A DNA stretch of 64,000 nt from Hevea brasiliensis (Eukaryota > Streptophyta > Magnoliopsida > Malpighiales > Euphorbiaceae), in contig NC_079502.1 of NCBI RefSeq assembly GCF_030052815.1, positions 31,922,050 through 31,986,049 on the forward strand. The letters run 5' to 3'. Of this stretch, positions 1-10,747 are shown one piece after another. Position numbers and translations under genes: made by a program. The notes below the pieces were generated by a model that was given only the letters and a program-made list of their open reading frames with translations, ran no database searches and was not told the origin of the DNA. The first letter of the stretch is position 1; each line of letters opens with the position of its first letter.

Positions 1-591
1 TTGTCAGTGGCCGAGTATGAGAAGGAATTCGTCCGATTAAGCCGCTACGGAAGGAAGATAGTCCCTAATGAAACTGAAAGGTGTAAGAGATTTGAAGAGG
101 GACTAAATGACAACATAAAGATCCAGCTCACTGCCTTGGGAATCATAGAATTTACTAAGTTAGTGGAAACTGCAATAAAGGTTGAGAAAGTAAGAATCAG
201 TGAGCAGACCAGAAGGGATAGACAGCAGAAGAGGGGCCCAGGTCAGTCTAGTTCAGCTCCTGCATCTGGGAAGAGGTTCAAGGGTCCACCTGCACAAAGT
301 TTGGGTCAGCCACACGGTCAGGGTCAGTCTCAGGGGCCCAGGCCACAGTTTACCCCTAGGAGAGGTTAGTCCACACCATCAGTGGGCAGCTCTCCAGGGA
401 TGGGGTTCAGGGGACCAGCCCCAGCATCTTCTGCATGTTCGCATTGCCTGAAATGGCATAAGGGGGAGTGTTGGAGAGTGACTGGTGCCTGTTTAAGGTG
501 TGGGTCAACAGAGCATCAGTTGAAGAACTGTCCACTCAGAACTACTACAACTGCTCCAACACAAGCAGACAGACCTACTCCTACACCATAG
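1..591 (+). pseudogene. gag, C-terminal part with zinc knuckle (element A)
   Basis: This is the end of a retrotransposon gag (capsid/nucleocapsid). The first ~70 codons match the gypsy gag domain (the stretch around SVAEYEKEFVRLSRYG and the ERCKRFEEGL motif). A Gln/Gly/Pro-rich linker follows, then a Cys-rich nucleic-acid-binding region with C-x2-C, WHKGEC and C-x2-C-x4-H-x4-C spacing around codons 145-177. One frame runs through, but it is stopped by TAG at 367-369 and at 589-591; both sit where the family normally has Gln, so both fit CAG-to-TAG change. The true start is upstream of the window. Confidence 0.85.
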
Positions 592-621
592 AGGGGTAGA
601 AAATCTGGCAAATCTGAGGCT

Positions 622-2565
622 GTGGGACCATCACAGAGGCCTGCGTCTGAGCCAGCAGAGAGGCCTGACAACAGACCAGCTACCAGAGCTTATGCCCTGA
701 GAGCTCAGGAGGAGCAAGATGCCCCGGACGTCATCAGGGGTACGTTCTCCCTCTACAATACATCTGTGCATGCATTGGTGGATCCAGGATCCACTCATTC
801 ATACATCTGCATCAATCTACCCGTAGAAAGGGGGATACTAGTAGGGGAGAGTGACCAAGACATTCTGGTCACTAATACATTAGGCCACAGTGTAGTGGTG
901 AACAAAGTATACAAGGGTTGCCAGTTAAGGATTCAGGGGTATGAATTCTTGGCAGACCTGATTGAGTTGCCCTTCCACGAGTTTGACGTGATTTTGGGAA
1001 TGGACTGGTTGTCACGTCATCAAGCAATAGTTGATTGTAAACTGAAGGGAATTTCTTTAAAAACTTCTGAAGGTAATGAGATCACTATTGTGGGGGAAAG
1101 GACAGATTTCTTGTCCAACGTTATCTCAGCCACAGTTGCAAGAAGAATGATGAGAAAAGGCTGTGAAGCCTACCTAGCACATGTGGTGGATACTAGGCAG
1201 GCTAAGCCAAACCTGAGTGACATACCCACAGTAAGAGACTTCCCAGAAGTATTTCCTGAAGAGTTGTCTGGTTTGCCACCAGAAAGGGAAGTTGAATTTG
1301 CTATTGAGACACTGCCGGGTACAACACCCATTTCCATTGCTCCTTATAGGATGGCACCCATGGAATTGAGGGAGTTGAAAACTCAGTTGCAAGAGTTGCT
1401 TGATAAGGGGTTCATACGCCCCAGTGTGTCACCATGGGGAGCTCCAGTGCTGTTTGTAAAGAAAAAGGATGGGACTTTGAGGCTATGCATTGATTACCGG
1501 CAGTTGAATAAAGTGACTGTGAAGAACAAATATCCGTTGCCTAGAATAGATGATCTATTTGATCAGTTGAAGGGAGCAGGAGTATTTTCTAAAATTGATC
1601 TCAGATCAGGGTACCATCAGTTGAGGGTGAAGGATGCAGATGTGCCAAAGACTGCATTCAGGACTCGATATGGGCATTATGAGTTTCTGGTGATGCCCTT
1701 TGGCATAACAAATGCACCAGCGGCATTCATGGACCTTATGAATCGTATCTTCCTTCCACACTTAGATTGGTTCGTAGTGGTCTTTATTGATGATATTTTG
1801 GTGTGTTCCAAGACCAGGGAAGAACATGATGAGCATTTGAGGATTGTTCTGCAAACCCTGAGAGAAAAGAAGCTGTATGCTAAGTTGTCCAAGTGTGACT
1901 TTTGGTTGAATGAGATTGCATTCCTTGGACACATAGTGTCAGCTGATGGGATTAGGGTGGATCCCAAGAAAATAGAAGCAGTGATGGAATGGAAGCCTCC
2001 CAGGAATACAACTGAGGTCAGAAGCTTCTTGGGGCTAGCTGGGTATTACAGAAGATTTGTGAAGGGATTTTCCTTAATAGCTGCTACAATGACCAAGTTG
2101 TTACACAAGAATGTCAGATTTGACTGGAATGACAAGTGTCAGACCAGTTTTGAGAAGTTGAAGGCTATGTTGACAGAGGCACCAGTGTTAACACAACCAG
2201 TGTCAGGAAAGGACTTCGTGGTCTACAGTGATGCCTCTCATAATGGGTTAGGGTGTGTATTGATGCAGGAGGGAAAAGTGGTCGCTTATGCTTCCAGGCA
2301 GCTAAGGCCACATGAACAGAATTACCCTACCCATGATCTAGAGCTTGCAGCAATTATCTTCGCACTGAAGATATGGAGGCATTACTTGTATGGTGAAAAG
2401 TGTTACATTTACACGGACCACAAAAGTCTGAAATATTTGCCAACTCAGAAGGAGCTCAACCTTAGACAGAGGTGATGGATTGAGTTCCTGAAGGACTATG
2501 ATTGTGTAATCGACTACCATCCTGGGAAGGCAAATGTAGTTGCTGATGCTTTGAGCAGAAAATCC
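622..2565 (+). pseudogene. pol: aspartic protease, reverse transcriptase, RNase H (element A)
   Basis: In the same frame as the gag stretch. A protease motif ([10 protein letters not shown], near residue 54 of the open stretch) is followed by an RT domain with the catalytic FIDD at about residues 388-391 and the usual neighbours ([35 protein letters not shown]). RNase H follows with VYSDAS, a DLELAA segment and [14 protein letters not shown] at 2473-2475 interrupts RNase H where the family has Arg, and the frame continues to VVADALSRK at about 2563. The RT core looks intact; the RNase H stop makes the product non-functional unless read through. RT copies the element RNA into DNA in the virus-like particle and RNase H removes the RNA strand. 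Confidence 0.9.
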
Positions 2566-4165
2566 ATGACAACTTTGAGATCATTGAATACCCGTCTAAC
2601 TTTGATTCGTGATGGAGCTATTTTGGCTGAGTTGCAAGTGAGGCCAACCTCACATGCAGATTTTAGATGGGCGTAAGGTAGATGAGAAGCTAATGGCTAT
2701 TATGAGCAAAATCTCGAGGGAAAAGCAACCGACTATGAGATGAAAGCGGATGGGTGTCTCAGATACAAAGGAAGATTGTGTGTACGGATGATGGGGAATT
2801 GAAGGCCAGATTCTAAAAGAGGCACACACGGTGCATATGCTATGCACCGGGAAGTACAAAGATGTATCATGATCCAAGCTTGATTGGTGGCCAGTATGAA
2901 CAAAGACATAGCAGACTACGTGACTAAATGCTTGACATGTCAACAAGTCAAGGCAGAACATCAAGTTCCATCAGGTTTGCTACAGCCTATACGCATACCT
3001 GAATGGAAATGGGATCGGGTCACCATGGATTTTGTAAGTGGTCTACCTCTCACCCGGAAGAAACATGATGCAGTATGGGTGATAGTTGATAGATTGACTC
3101 GGCCAAGACACTTTCTCGCGATTAGGACCGACTACTCACCGGAAAAGTTAGCGATTGTATATCGGTGAGATAGTTAGATCGCATGGAATTCCACTTTCCA
3201 TCATATCCGATCGAGACCAAGGTTTACATCGAGATTCTGGAAGAAGTTGCATGAGTCTTGGGTACACAACTCCACTTCAAGATGACTTTCCATCCTCAGA
3301 CGGATGGGCAATCAGAAAGAGTAATCCAGGTAAACAATTGAAACCAATTAGACAAATATACATATTGAACTGAAATGATAATAATAACATGAAATATATG
3401 TCAGGTCCTTGAGGATATGCTGAGGAGTTATGTCATTGAGTTTGAGGGAAGTTGGGATAGATACCTCCCACTGGCAGAATTTGCATACAACAATAGCTAC
3501 CAAGCTAGTATCCAAATGGCCCCGTATGAAGCACTGTATGGGAGAAAATGTAGAACTCGATTATCTTTGGGTGAATTGGCGAAGACAAACTGGTGGGGCC
3601 AGACCTGGTGAAACAGACTGAGGAGAAAGTGAAACTAATCAAAGCCAATCTGAAGGTTGCCTCAGACAAACATAAATCTTATGCCGACCTGAAGAGAAAA
3701 GAAATAGAATATGTGGTTGGCGACACAGTGTTCCTCAAGGTGTCACCGTGGAAGAAAGTATTGAGGTTTGGAAGGAAAGGTAAGTTAAGCCCTAGGTTCA
3801 TTGGCCCATATGAAGTCATTGAACGCGTGGGTCTAGTGGCCTATAGGCTAGCTTTACCGCCAGAGCTGGACAAGATCCACAATGTGTTCCACGTGTCCAT
3901 GCTCAGAAGATACCGCTCAGATCCTTCACATGTCATCTCCAGGGAAGAAATTGAGATACAACCGGATTTGACATATGAAGAAGAACCTCTACGGATCCTA
4001 GCTCGGGAAGTAAAAGAATTGAGGAACAAGCAGATTCCACTGGTGAAAGTGCTTTGGAGGCACCACAACACCGAGGAGGCAACTTGGGAAAGTGAAAAGA
4101 CAATGAGGCAATAGTTCCCTCAACTGTTTGCATCAGGTAAATTTCGAGGACGAAATTTACATTAG
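2566..4165 (+). pseudogene. pol: integrase and chromodomain (element A)
   Basis: Integrase is spread over several frames. The zinc-binding CLTCQQ and the first catalytic Asp (VTMDFVSGLP) lie in 2884-3168; the second Asp (IISDRD) is in another frame near 3205; TDGQSERVIQ with the catalytic Glu ends at 3329. After a 75 nt insertion the frame resumes at 3405 (VLEDMLRSYV, AEFAYNNSYQ). Another frameshift near 3590 leads to the C-terminal domain (IGPYEVIERVG, KIHNVFHVSMLRRY) and a chromodomain at about 3990-4110 (REVKELRNK, VKVLWRHHNTEEATWE). Chromodomains steer integration toward marked heterochromatin in known chromoviruses. A final TAG at 4112-4114 also fits a lost Gln. At least four frame breaks make this a pseudogene. 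Confidence 0.85.
3330..3404 (+). other. 75 nt GT-AG insertion (possible intron) inside integrase
   Basis: The integrase reading frame breaks exactly at ATCCAG|GTAAAC and resumes at TATGTCAG|GTCCTT. Removing 3330-3404 joins the VIQ and VLEDMLR codons in frame. The insert is AT-rich, starts GT, ends CAG and contains in-frame stops. Alternatively it is a small insertion flanked by a CAGGT direct repeat (3327-3331 and 3402-3406). Confidence 0.6.
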
Positions 4166-4176
4166 AGGGGAAGAGT
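4161..4176 (+). promoter_or_regulatory. polypurine tract of element A
   Basis: A purine-rich run (AGAGGGGAAGAG) directly before the LTR start TGTAACACCC. It is the expected plus-strand DNA primer site. It is preceded by TTTCGAGGACGAAATTT, which recurs in reverse complement next to element C's LTR. Confidence 0.8.
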
Positions 4177-4720
4177 TGTAACACCCTCCCGGTAGTAACT
4201 CCGTACATTCTACTGTTCCGGGGATCGGTGTCAGTCCGGACAGCTAAAACGTTCGAAAAAATATTTAAACTAAAGTGAGGAACCATAATTAACTCAAATA
4301 TTAATAAGAAAAATTTAGTAAAAATTTTAGAAATAAAATACAACCAAGTTAAATGAGTCGGTGCCCAAGCTATGGGTAACCCAGAGGGAAGTTGCGGTTC
4401 TCACAACTAGAAGCCCTAGACCCTAGTAAAAATTCATAAAATAATTTTTGGGACTCCAGAGAAGGGTCATTGAGGTTCCTATGGCATTAGAATGCCAAGA
4501 AAATATTTAGAAAAATTTTTCAATCGGTACAGACAATTTTGACCCGTTAAGCCAAACGGAGGGCATTTTGGTCATTTCGCCTTCAGAGGTGATTTTTGGC
4601 CGACATGTCCAGTTGAGTAAATAATTATTATAACATAAAATATGAATAAACATTACTAAAAATTAAATTGAAATTGAGTAGTGATGAAAAGAAAAGAAAA
4701 ATAAAAAAAAGGGCTCATTT

Positions 4721-4740
4721 ATGACATAATGTGATGTCAT
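4721..4740 (+). promoter_or_regulatory. Inverted dyad ATGACAT-N6-ATGTCAT in LTR A
   Basis: A perfect 7+7 bp inverted repeat with a 6 bp spacer, about 545 bp into the LTR and upstream of a pyrimidine-rich leader-like stretch. The same dyad occurs at the equivalent place in LTRs C (both), D and F. It is a possible transcription-factor site; function is inferred. Confidence 0.5.
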
Positions 4741-5034
4741 TTAAAAAGCTCCACCCAATCATCATTTGACAAATAAATTAAAGGGACAAAAATGACATAA
4801 AATGGGACAAAAATAAAACCAATTCCAGCAGCTTCTTCCTCATTTCAGCCGTAGCTCTTCCTTTTCCAAAGCTTTCCACCATTGTTACTCCCTTTAAGCT
4901 TAAATTTCCTTAAAATCTCACTATATTTCCCATAATCATCTTCATAAAAACTGAATATCTACCCTAGCTAGAGTGCTTGGAAGTAAAAGGAAGCAAGAAT
5001 CTTGAAGTTGGCAAGAAAGAGAATTGGCTAAATT

Positions 5035-5043
5035 AAGGTTAGT
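5035..5043 (+). promoter_or_regulatory. Conserved splice-donor-like site in LTR A
   Basis: AAG|GTTAGTG with GT at 5038-5039, after a stretch resembling a pyrimidine-rich 5' leader. Equivalent sites lie at 16898 (solo LTR), 53923 (LTR F), 29251 (LTR D, minus) and 42974 (LTR C, minus). Confidence 0.4.
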
Positions 5044-6641
5044 GCACCTATCTACTTAAAACCCTTATTTTCCATGTTAGGGACTTGAAATCAACATGAA
5101 TTTGTGAATTAAATGAACCAAATTTGTGTGTATGCCTACCATTAATTTCGGTAGCCCTAAGGAAGGAACAATGATGGAGTGTTTTTGATGGTTTTAATGG
5201 ACTTAGAATGAATTAGAGATTGTATTTAAGGTGTATATACACATATATAATTAATGAAAGTGCTTAACTAGGTGTATGGGTGAATTAAAAGGGAAAATTA
5301 GGGTTTTGGGAATGAAAAATTGGACTTGGCTTATGAAATGATTAATGGACATTCTAATGGTCAATTAGTGACCATTTGAGGCAAGTTAATCATAATTTGA
5401 ACTGAACTAATGCATGGCAAAGTGAAATGTATAGGCTGCATAGTCACAGCAGTAATGAGGCTGTGATTCTAGCCCACTTGGACAGCCATAACTTTGGCTG
5501 TGTGGGTTCAATTGGTGTTTGGCCAATTGGACATGAAACTAGACTTATAATGGCACATTTTTGCTAAAGAAACCATGCCCAAAAGACCAAAGCAAGAGGA
5601 CCAAAAGTTTGCACCAATCCGGGTACTCTGCAAGCCAATTCTGCAGAATGACCAAATGAACAGTAACTGTTCATTTGGCCATAACTCACTGTAGAAATGG
5701 TCAATTGACCTGAAATTTTTACAGAAACAATTTAAGACATAGAAAAACAACTTTCATGAAGAAACCTACCCAAATTATGACCAGAACCTAAACCAAATGG
5801 CAGTCACAGTCACTGTTCATGGTACTGTAGATTTGGTAATTCTACAGTTTTTTCAATCCAGCCAGCTGTGGTTTTTGGACCATATCTGGAGCTACAAAAC
5901 TCCAAATGGAGTGATTCAAAAAAAGAAATTCAACTAGACAAAATAAGGAACAACTTTCATGTTTACTATTTCCTCAAATTCCCACTGCAACAGTGCTTAA
6001 TAGAACAGTAAAATTAGGCTTCAAAAATTGAAAATTCTGCCCTCTTGGTTTTAAGTTTAGAAATGGTATGGGTGCTCAATTCCAACAAGTTTTAAATGTA
6101 AAATGTGGTACATTGGGAGTGTTAAAACTAATGTACCTATTCTCTATCCAAAAGTCAACATTTTTGTTGACCAATGAGGTGAATAGTGACACCAAAACTT
6201 AAAATTCAAAAATTGAAGAATTCAAAAGTGTCAAATGCCCTAGTATACCTAACAAGATTGGTTTGGATAGTTTGGCATGCCAATAGGGTTCAGTTAGCAG
6301 TACTGCACATGGCAATATGCCATTCTGTGATTTCATGGCTTTTAGCCATTCTGACCTTGTATTGAGATGTGGCCTTGTGCCTAATATTATTCTGACTTGT
6401 TAGTTGTTACATTGCTGCACCGGGAGATACATATGTGACCGTTGGTGTGACGGCCCGAGGTACTTGATACCCAGTGCTAGTTTACCCGTTTATCCAGTCT
6501 AGTCATCCAGTATAGGTTACTTGGGCAACCAAATGAATGAAAGTGGACAAAGTAATGATGTACAAATTCAAAACGAATAAAACATATACATTCACTACAT
6601 ATTTGTTTTCTTGTTATTTCTTTTATTTTATTATTGCACCA

Positions 6642-6659
6642 CTAAGCATTATTGCTTAG
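6642..6659 (+). promoter_or_regulatory. LTR stem-loop CTAAGCA-TTAT-TGCTTAG
   Basis: A perfect 7 bp stem with a 4 nt loop, flanked by GCACCA and GCGC. The stem position is conserved in other Tekay-type LTRs (20940-20957, 25529-25546, 27561-27578, 55602-55618) and has a covarying counterpart at 18800-18817. Confidence 0.6.
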
Positions 6660-7320
6660 CGCATTGCTTTTGCCACGCGTAGGTTCTGGAGATACAGATC
6701 GTGAGCCCAGTAGACCGCAGACTAGGTGAGTCCATCCTGCAGCTCTGCACAGTGTCCGTGTCACCTCAACTTCTGCAGTACATTGGTAGGACACTAGGTG
6801 TCATTTTGGTATTTTGTAACTAAATTTTTATTTTCTCATATGTAGTTGAACTTATGAAATGTATTTTGACGATCATTTAAATAATGAGAATTGTGTTTGT
6901 GAATGGAAAAGAGAATGTTTATTTGTTATTTATACTTGATTATTACATGAGATGAATGATTGAAAAATGTTGAGATTTTGATATTGGAGTTTGAGAGTGA
7001 TGAGATATGAATATTGGAAGTGTTTTTAACAGGTTCCGAAGAACTGTTTTCTCCATTTTTAGCTGGTACTCTGCCGAATTTTCTTTAAAATTTTCGGAAC
7101 CTCAAATAATTTATAATTTCGATCAATGGCTCAAATATATTATATTTCACAAGTTATATTCAAAAGCATGATAAAAATTAATTAAGGTATATTAGAGTGT
7201 GTCGATACACCGTGTGACATTGCTTACTCGGGTATACTGTACACGGGTATGGGGTGTCACAGATCATGACTAAGTGGGTTGGATCGTAACAACAAATGTC
7301 ATATATAATAATCTCAAATT

Positions 7321-7360
7321 ACAACAACAACAACAACAACAACAACAATAATAATAATTT
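7321..7360. repeat. (CAA)n then (ATA)n microsatellite
   Basis: About nine CAA triplets followed by four ATA triplets, seen directly. Confidence 0.9.
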
Positions 7361-8079
7361 TTTGACAATGTAATTCAATTTCAACTTGTCAATTGTAATT
7401 TTATCTGATTGATTAAAGTTAAACTTTCAATTTTAACAATTTTAGCAAGCTTTTGTCAACAAAATTATAGTAAGGAAATAAGTTAATAATCACAATTCTA
7501 ATTTTAATTAATTAAATAAAATTATAATTAATTTTTAATTTGACTTAATTATCAAAATTAAAATGATTATATTAAATTATGATTTCAAGAAAAGATTAGA
7601 ATTTTTAATAATTATAATAACAAAAATAAAAGAAGGTCTAATTGATGTGTCATAATTAGTATTAGCTTTGTGTGTTTTATTTGCATTATTAGGTTTGTTT
7701 TAAATAGGTTTTCATGCTTATATTTAGTATATTATTTAATTTAGTTACTTTTATCTTTAATAATTATTTTGTGTTAATTATTTTATTTCTAGGTAATTTA
7801 TTTTGGCTTTTTGTTTGATTTAAGAAAGAGTCATATTTTCATCTAGAAACGTGATCAAAGCTGCTGAGATAAGTGTAGGACAAAAAAGAAATATTGTGGA
7901 GCTAAAATTGGTCTAGAGAATAGACAAGGGCAAGACCATATGGTAGCAAAGTAAGACATGAGCAAACTCATAACATAGATGAAAATAGCTGCAATTTCCT
8001 TGTTTTTGATTATGAGATTTCTTTCCTTTATTAAATATTTAGTCTCCAAGCCTAAGGCCTTATTTGGCACCAACTTTTA

Positions 8080-8120
8080 ATGTAGTGTTTAAAGCTTTGA
8101 CCATAGTCAAAGCACTACAT
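8080..8120. repeat. Imperfect 41 bp inverted repeat
   Basis: Outer arms ATGTAGT/ACTACAT and inner arms GCTTTGAC/GTCAAAGC around a CATA loop, with a one-sided bulge. It lies in the flank of element B, near AAGGCCTTATTTGG, which resembles ends of small hAT-type elements; that reading is weak. Confidence 0.6.
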
Positions 8121-8181
8121 CTGTTATATATATTGTTCAGTAATATAGTATTTATACTAGTATTTAAAGATTGAGAGATTA

Positions 8182-9241
8182 TGATGAGAATCAAGCTACA
8201 TCCATGCCAAAGGAGTTCATTCAAGGTCCAATTACTAGAGCTAGAGCTAAATTACTTCATAATTCAATTTGTGAAGTTTTGAAGAATGGGAGCACAAATC
8301 ATAAGCTAGAATTGCATAAAGAGAATTTTAAAGGCTTAAATTTGGTGGAAATTAATTTTGGGAGCTGTCGTGCAGGACCGTAGGACACACATGGGTACCC
8401 GTGCTTCGTGAACTAGCTCCATGCACGTTTCGCACAAGGTTCCATGTGCATGGGGCATGCAAATGCAACTGGCACCTTTTTTTTGGTGAGAAGAAAAGAT
8501 TCCATGCGCATGTGTACAAGAGCATAGTTAACACCTTTTTGTAACTACCCTCCCTTATTGGACTTAAATACCCTTGTTGCTGCTGTTTTAAGAGTACTTA
8601 TGTTTGGGACCTTTTTAGTCTTTTAGTATTTTAATTTTTATTTGGACTTAAATCTCCTTGTAACTGTTATTAAAGTAGGGACATTTTAGTTTTTAACTTT
8701 GGGGCCAAGAGGCTATAAATACATGTATTGAGAGAGGTTGGACGACACACATTGGATATTAAATGAAAAAATGTTTCTGCTCTATTGGTGAGTAATTGGT
8801 TGTTGCCTTTGATCTTATGAAGCTCATTAACTTGCTGAGATTATCTATCTTGCAAGGTTTGATGTGCATAATATTCTTGGTTTATTCATTCTCCATATGA
8901 ATCAGGTCAAGAATCTCATTTTTGATATTTTTCTTTGAATTACACATCAATCTATTTGTGCTGGTTTAAAGAATACAATTCATATAGCTTGAATTTAGCA
9001 TTTCCCATTTTGTGTTCTTTGATTATTGAATGTGAGTTTCAAGATATTCATCACTTGGAGTTCACGTCTAAATAGGTCAAGAATTTCATTTCCTTCTAAT
9101 ACTATTCTTTGAATTACACATCATTTTTATACTGGTTCAAAGAGTTAAATTCATATAGCTTGATTCGGTGCTTTTCCATATTGTTCCATTAATTCTTGAA
9201 TGTGGGTTTTCAAGTTACCAATTACTTGAGGGTTTATACTA
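8182..9241 (+). repeat. 5' LTR of element B
   Basis: Starts TGATGAGAATCAAG and matches 19682-20338 plus 43842-44323. It opens with a 60-70 codon open stretch (to 8383) homologous to the pol tail at 19682-19883. The right end is placed just before the primer site and is degenerate: the 3' copy ends GTTCACGTCA and this copy GTTTATACTA, mostly transitions. Confidence 0.82.
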
Positions 9242-9246
9242 ATTTT

Positions 9247-9258
9247 TGTTATCAGAGC
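9247..9258 (+). promoter_or_regulatory. Primer-binding site of element B (tRNA-iMet)
   Basis: TGTTATCAGAGC differs by one base from TGGTATCAGAGC, the usual plant initiator tRNA-Met primer site. It lies a few bases after the 5' LTR. Confidence 0.75.
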
Positions 9259-10747
9259 AAAGGATGTCCGAACAAGGTATATTCTCTATTTGCTTCTTCT
9301 TCTTCATGATTACTTTTTATTTGTTTCCTTTTCCATATTTGCTGTTTGGCTCTTGTTACAAAAACCCAATTAATTCTACTCTATTATGTCTAGGTTCATC
9401 TTATGCTTGGTTCTTTCTTACTGGACCTTATTTTGCTTCTTAGTGTGTTTCTGTTATTCATATTTGTTCATTGTATACTTGACCGAAATTAACTCCTAGG
9501 TTTTAGCATGATCTATTTATTTTAAAAAAAAAAACCTATTTTATTGAGTTTGTCTTAGGGTTTTAGGGTTTTAGTTTAATCAAGCTGTAGGCATCTTTCT
9601 AGCCATCTAGTTTACTTCCTTAATTTTAATATCAAGCATGAGAGGTTGTTTGGAAATAAGTTACTGATTGGGATGAGTTTGTGCTATAGATGTGCATTGT
9701 TTTGTTGATTGGTGATATTTATTCATACCTGCTGGCATACTAGACCTTATTGGTAACTTATTTGGGTCATTGAGTTAGACTTACCCATTTGGCCTAAAAC
9801 TCTACCAGCATTATTTGGATGTGTTTAGGACATTGTATGTCAGTTTTGGGTGTTTGATATTATTTGCCTGCTGAATCAAAATTTTGTAACAGACTTAATC
9901 AAATTTAGTTCACATAGCAAATCAATCTAGAAATTTCTAAAAATTTACAAGTTGTTTATGCCTCATTTCAGTAGTTCCCAAATTAAATCTCAGCTCAAAA
10001 TTTAACTATTTGTATGGAGAATCAAAATTTTGTGGCAGATCAATCAAATTTAGTTTACATAGTAAACCCACCAAGAAAAGACTTAAATTCTAGCAGTAAT
10101 TAGTCAATATTGGGGTGCATTTGCCTACTCAATTTCATATCAAAATACACTCGTTTGCTAGGTGAACCTAAATTAGTATAATTCTTGGTGTATTGTGTGA
10201 ACTGCTATTAGTTGTGATAAGTTGGTGGTGAAATTGGATATTTGAGCTAGATATCACTTCTTTAGGTTGTCTCTTTTCCAGTTTACTACTCTTTTACTTT
10301 GGTGTCTTCCTTCTTGATTCCCTATTGTAATACAATTCCTATTTGAGCCTTTTCTTTTTCTTAGCTTCTTGAGTCATATTATTATTTTTTTCTGATTACT
10401 CATTTTAGTCCATCACGTATAAGAATTTTATTGTGTGTTAAATTTTGTGAGTTGTTGTCTTGGTTTGAGTTGATTGAGCTTAATACGAACTTGTGGACAT
10501 AGCCAAAAGTGGTAAAAGGCACAAAGTGGTGAGTCCATAAGAGGGAAAAAGCCTTTGTTGAGTTAAACACGAGTGGAGTGTTACCTGTTGAGTGCAAACA
10601 CGTAAGGGAGTGAGTGAGGTGTTTTTTTTTTTTTTGCACTAACCATTTTCTTACAGGACTAAAAACATATCTAGAAGGGGTGATGGTAGTGAGGGGGAAG
10701 GTGAAAATCCATTCTATATATAGGCTGTGAGACAATAATTTGAAAGG
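9259..10747 (+). other. Untranslated leader of element B
   Basis: About 1.5 kb between primer site and gag, AT-rich, with no supported coding region. It includes a T14 run near 10621. Confidence 0.6.

Larger units (their letters stand above)
1..7261 (+). mobile_element. Element A: Tekay/Del-like Ty3/gypsy chromovirus, 3' portion
   Basis: The window opens inside gag and runs through zinc knuckle, protease, reverse transcriptase, RNase H, integrase and chromodomain, then a purine tract and a long LTR. The order RT-RH-IN is that of Ty3/gypsy, and the C-terminal chromodomain places it among chromoviruses. The LTR starts TGTAACACCC and ends GGGGTGTCACA; the next five bases (7262-7266) are GATCA, but the 5' LTR lies outside the window so the duplication cannot be checked. 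The reading frame is broken by several stops and frameshifts, so the copy is not expected to be autonomous. Assignment to Tekay/Del rests on protein style and is an inference; the superfamily is certain. Confidence 0.9.
4177..7261 (+). repeat. 3' LTR of element A (3085 bp)
   Basis: Bounded by TG and CA, preceded by the polypurine tract. No coding region is supported inside. It shares a common architecture with LTRs C, D and F: a start-proximal gypsy-type block, a dyad (4721-4740), a pyrimidine-rich stretch, a splice-donor-like AAG|GTTAGTG (5038), many motifs such as GAACAGTAACTGTTC, a conserved block around 6420-6530 and a stem-loop at 6642-6659. Confidence 0.88.
7262..8181. other. Spacer between elements A and B
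   Basis: About 0.9 kb of AT-rich sequence without a supported gene. It holds a (CAA)n/(ATA)n microsatellite at 7321-7360 and an inverted repeat at 8080-8120 just before element B. It may be host DNA or an unrecognised old repeat. Confidence 0.5.

Noticed and set aside
9246..9443. 65-codon frame starting near the primer site of element B
   Set aside because: Starts within the primer-binding region of the leader and has hydrophobic low-complexity content; no homology recognised.
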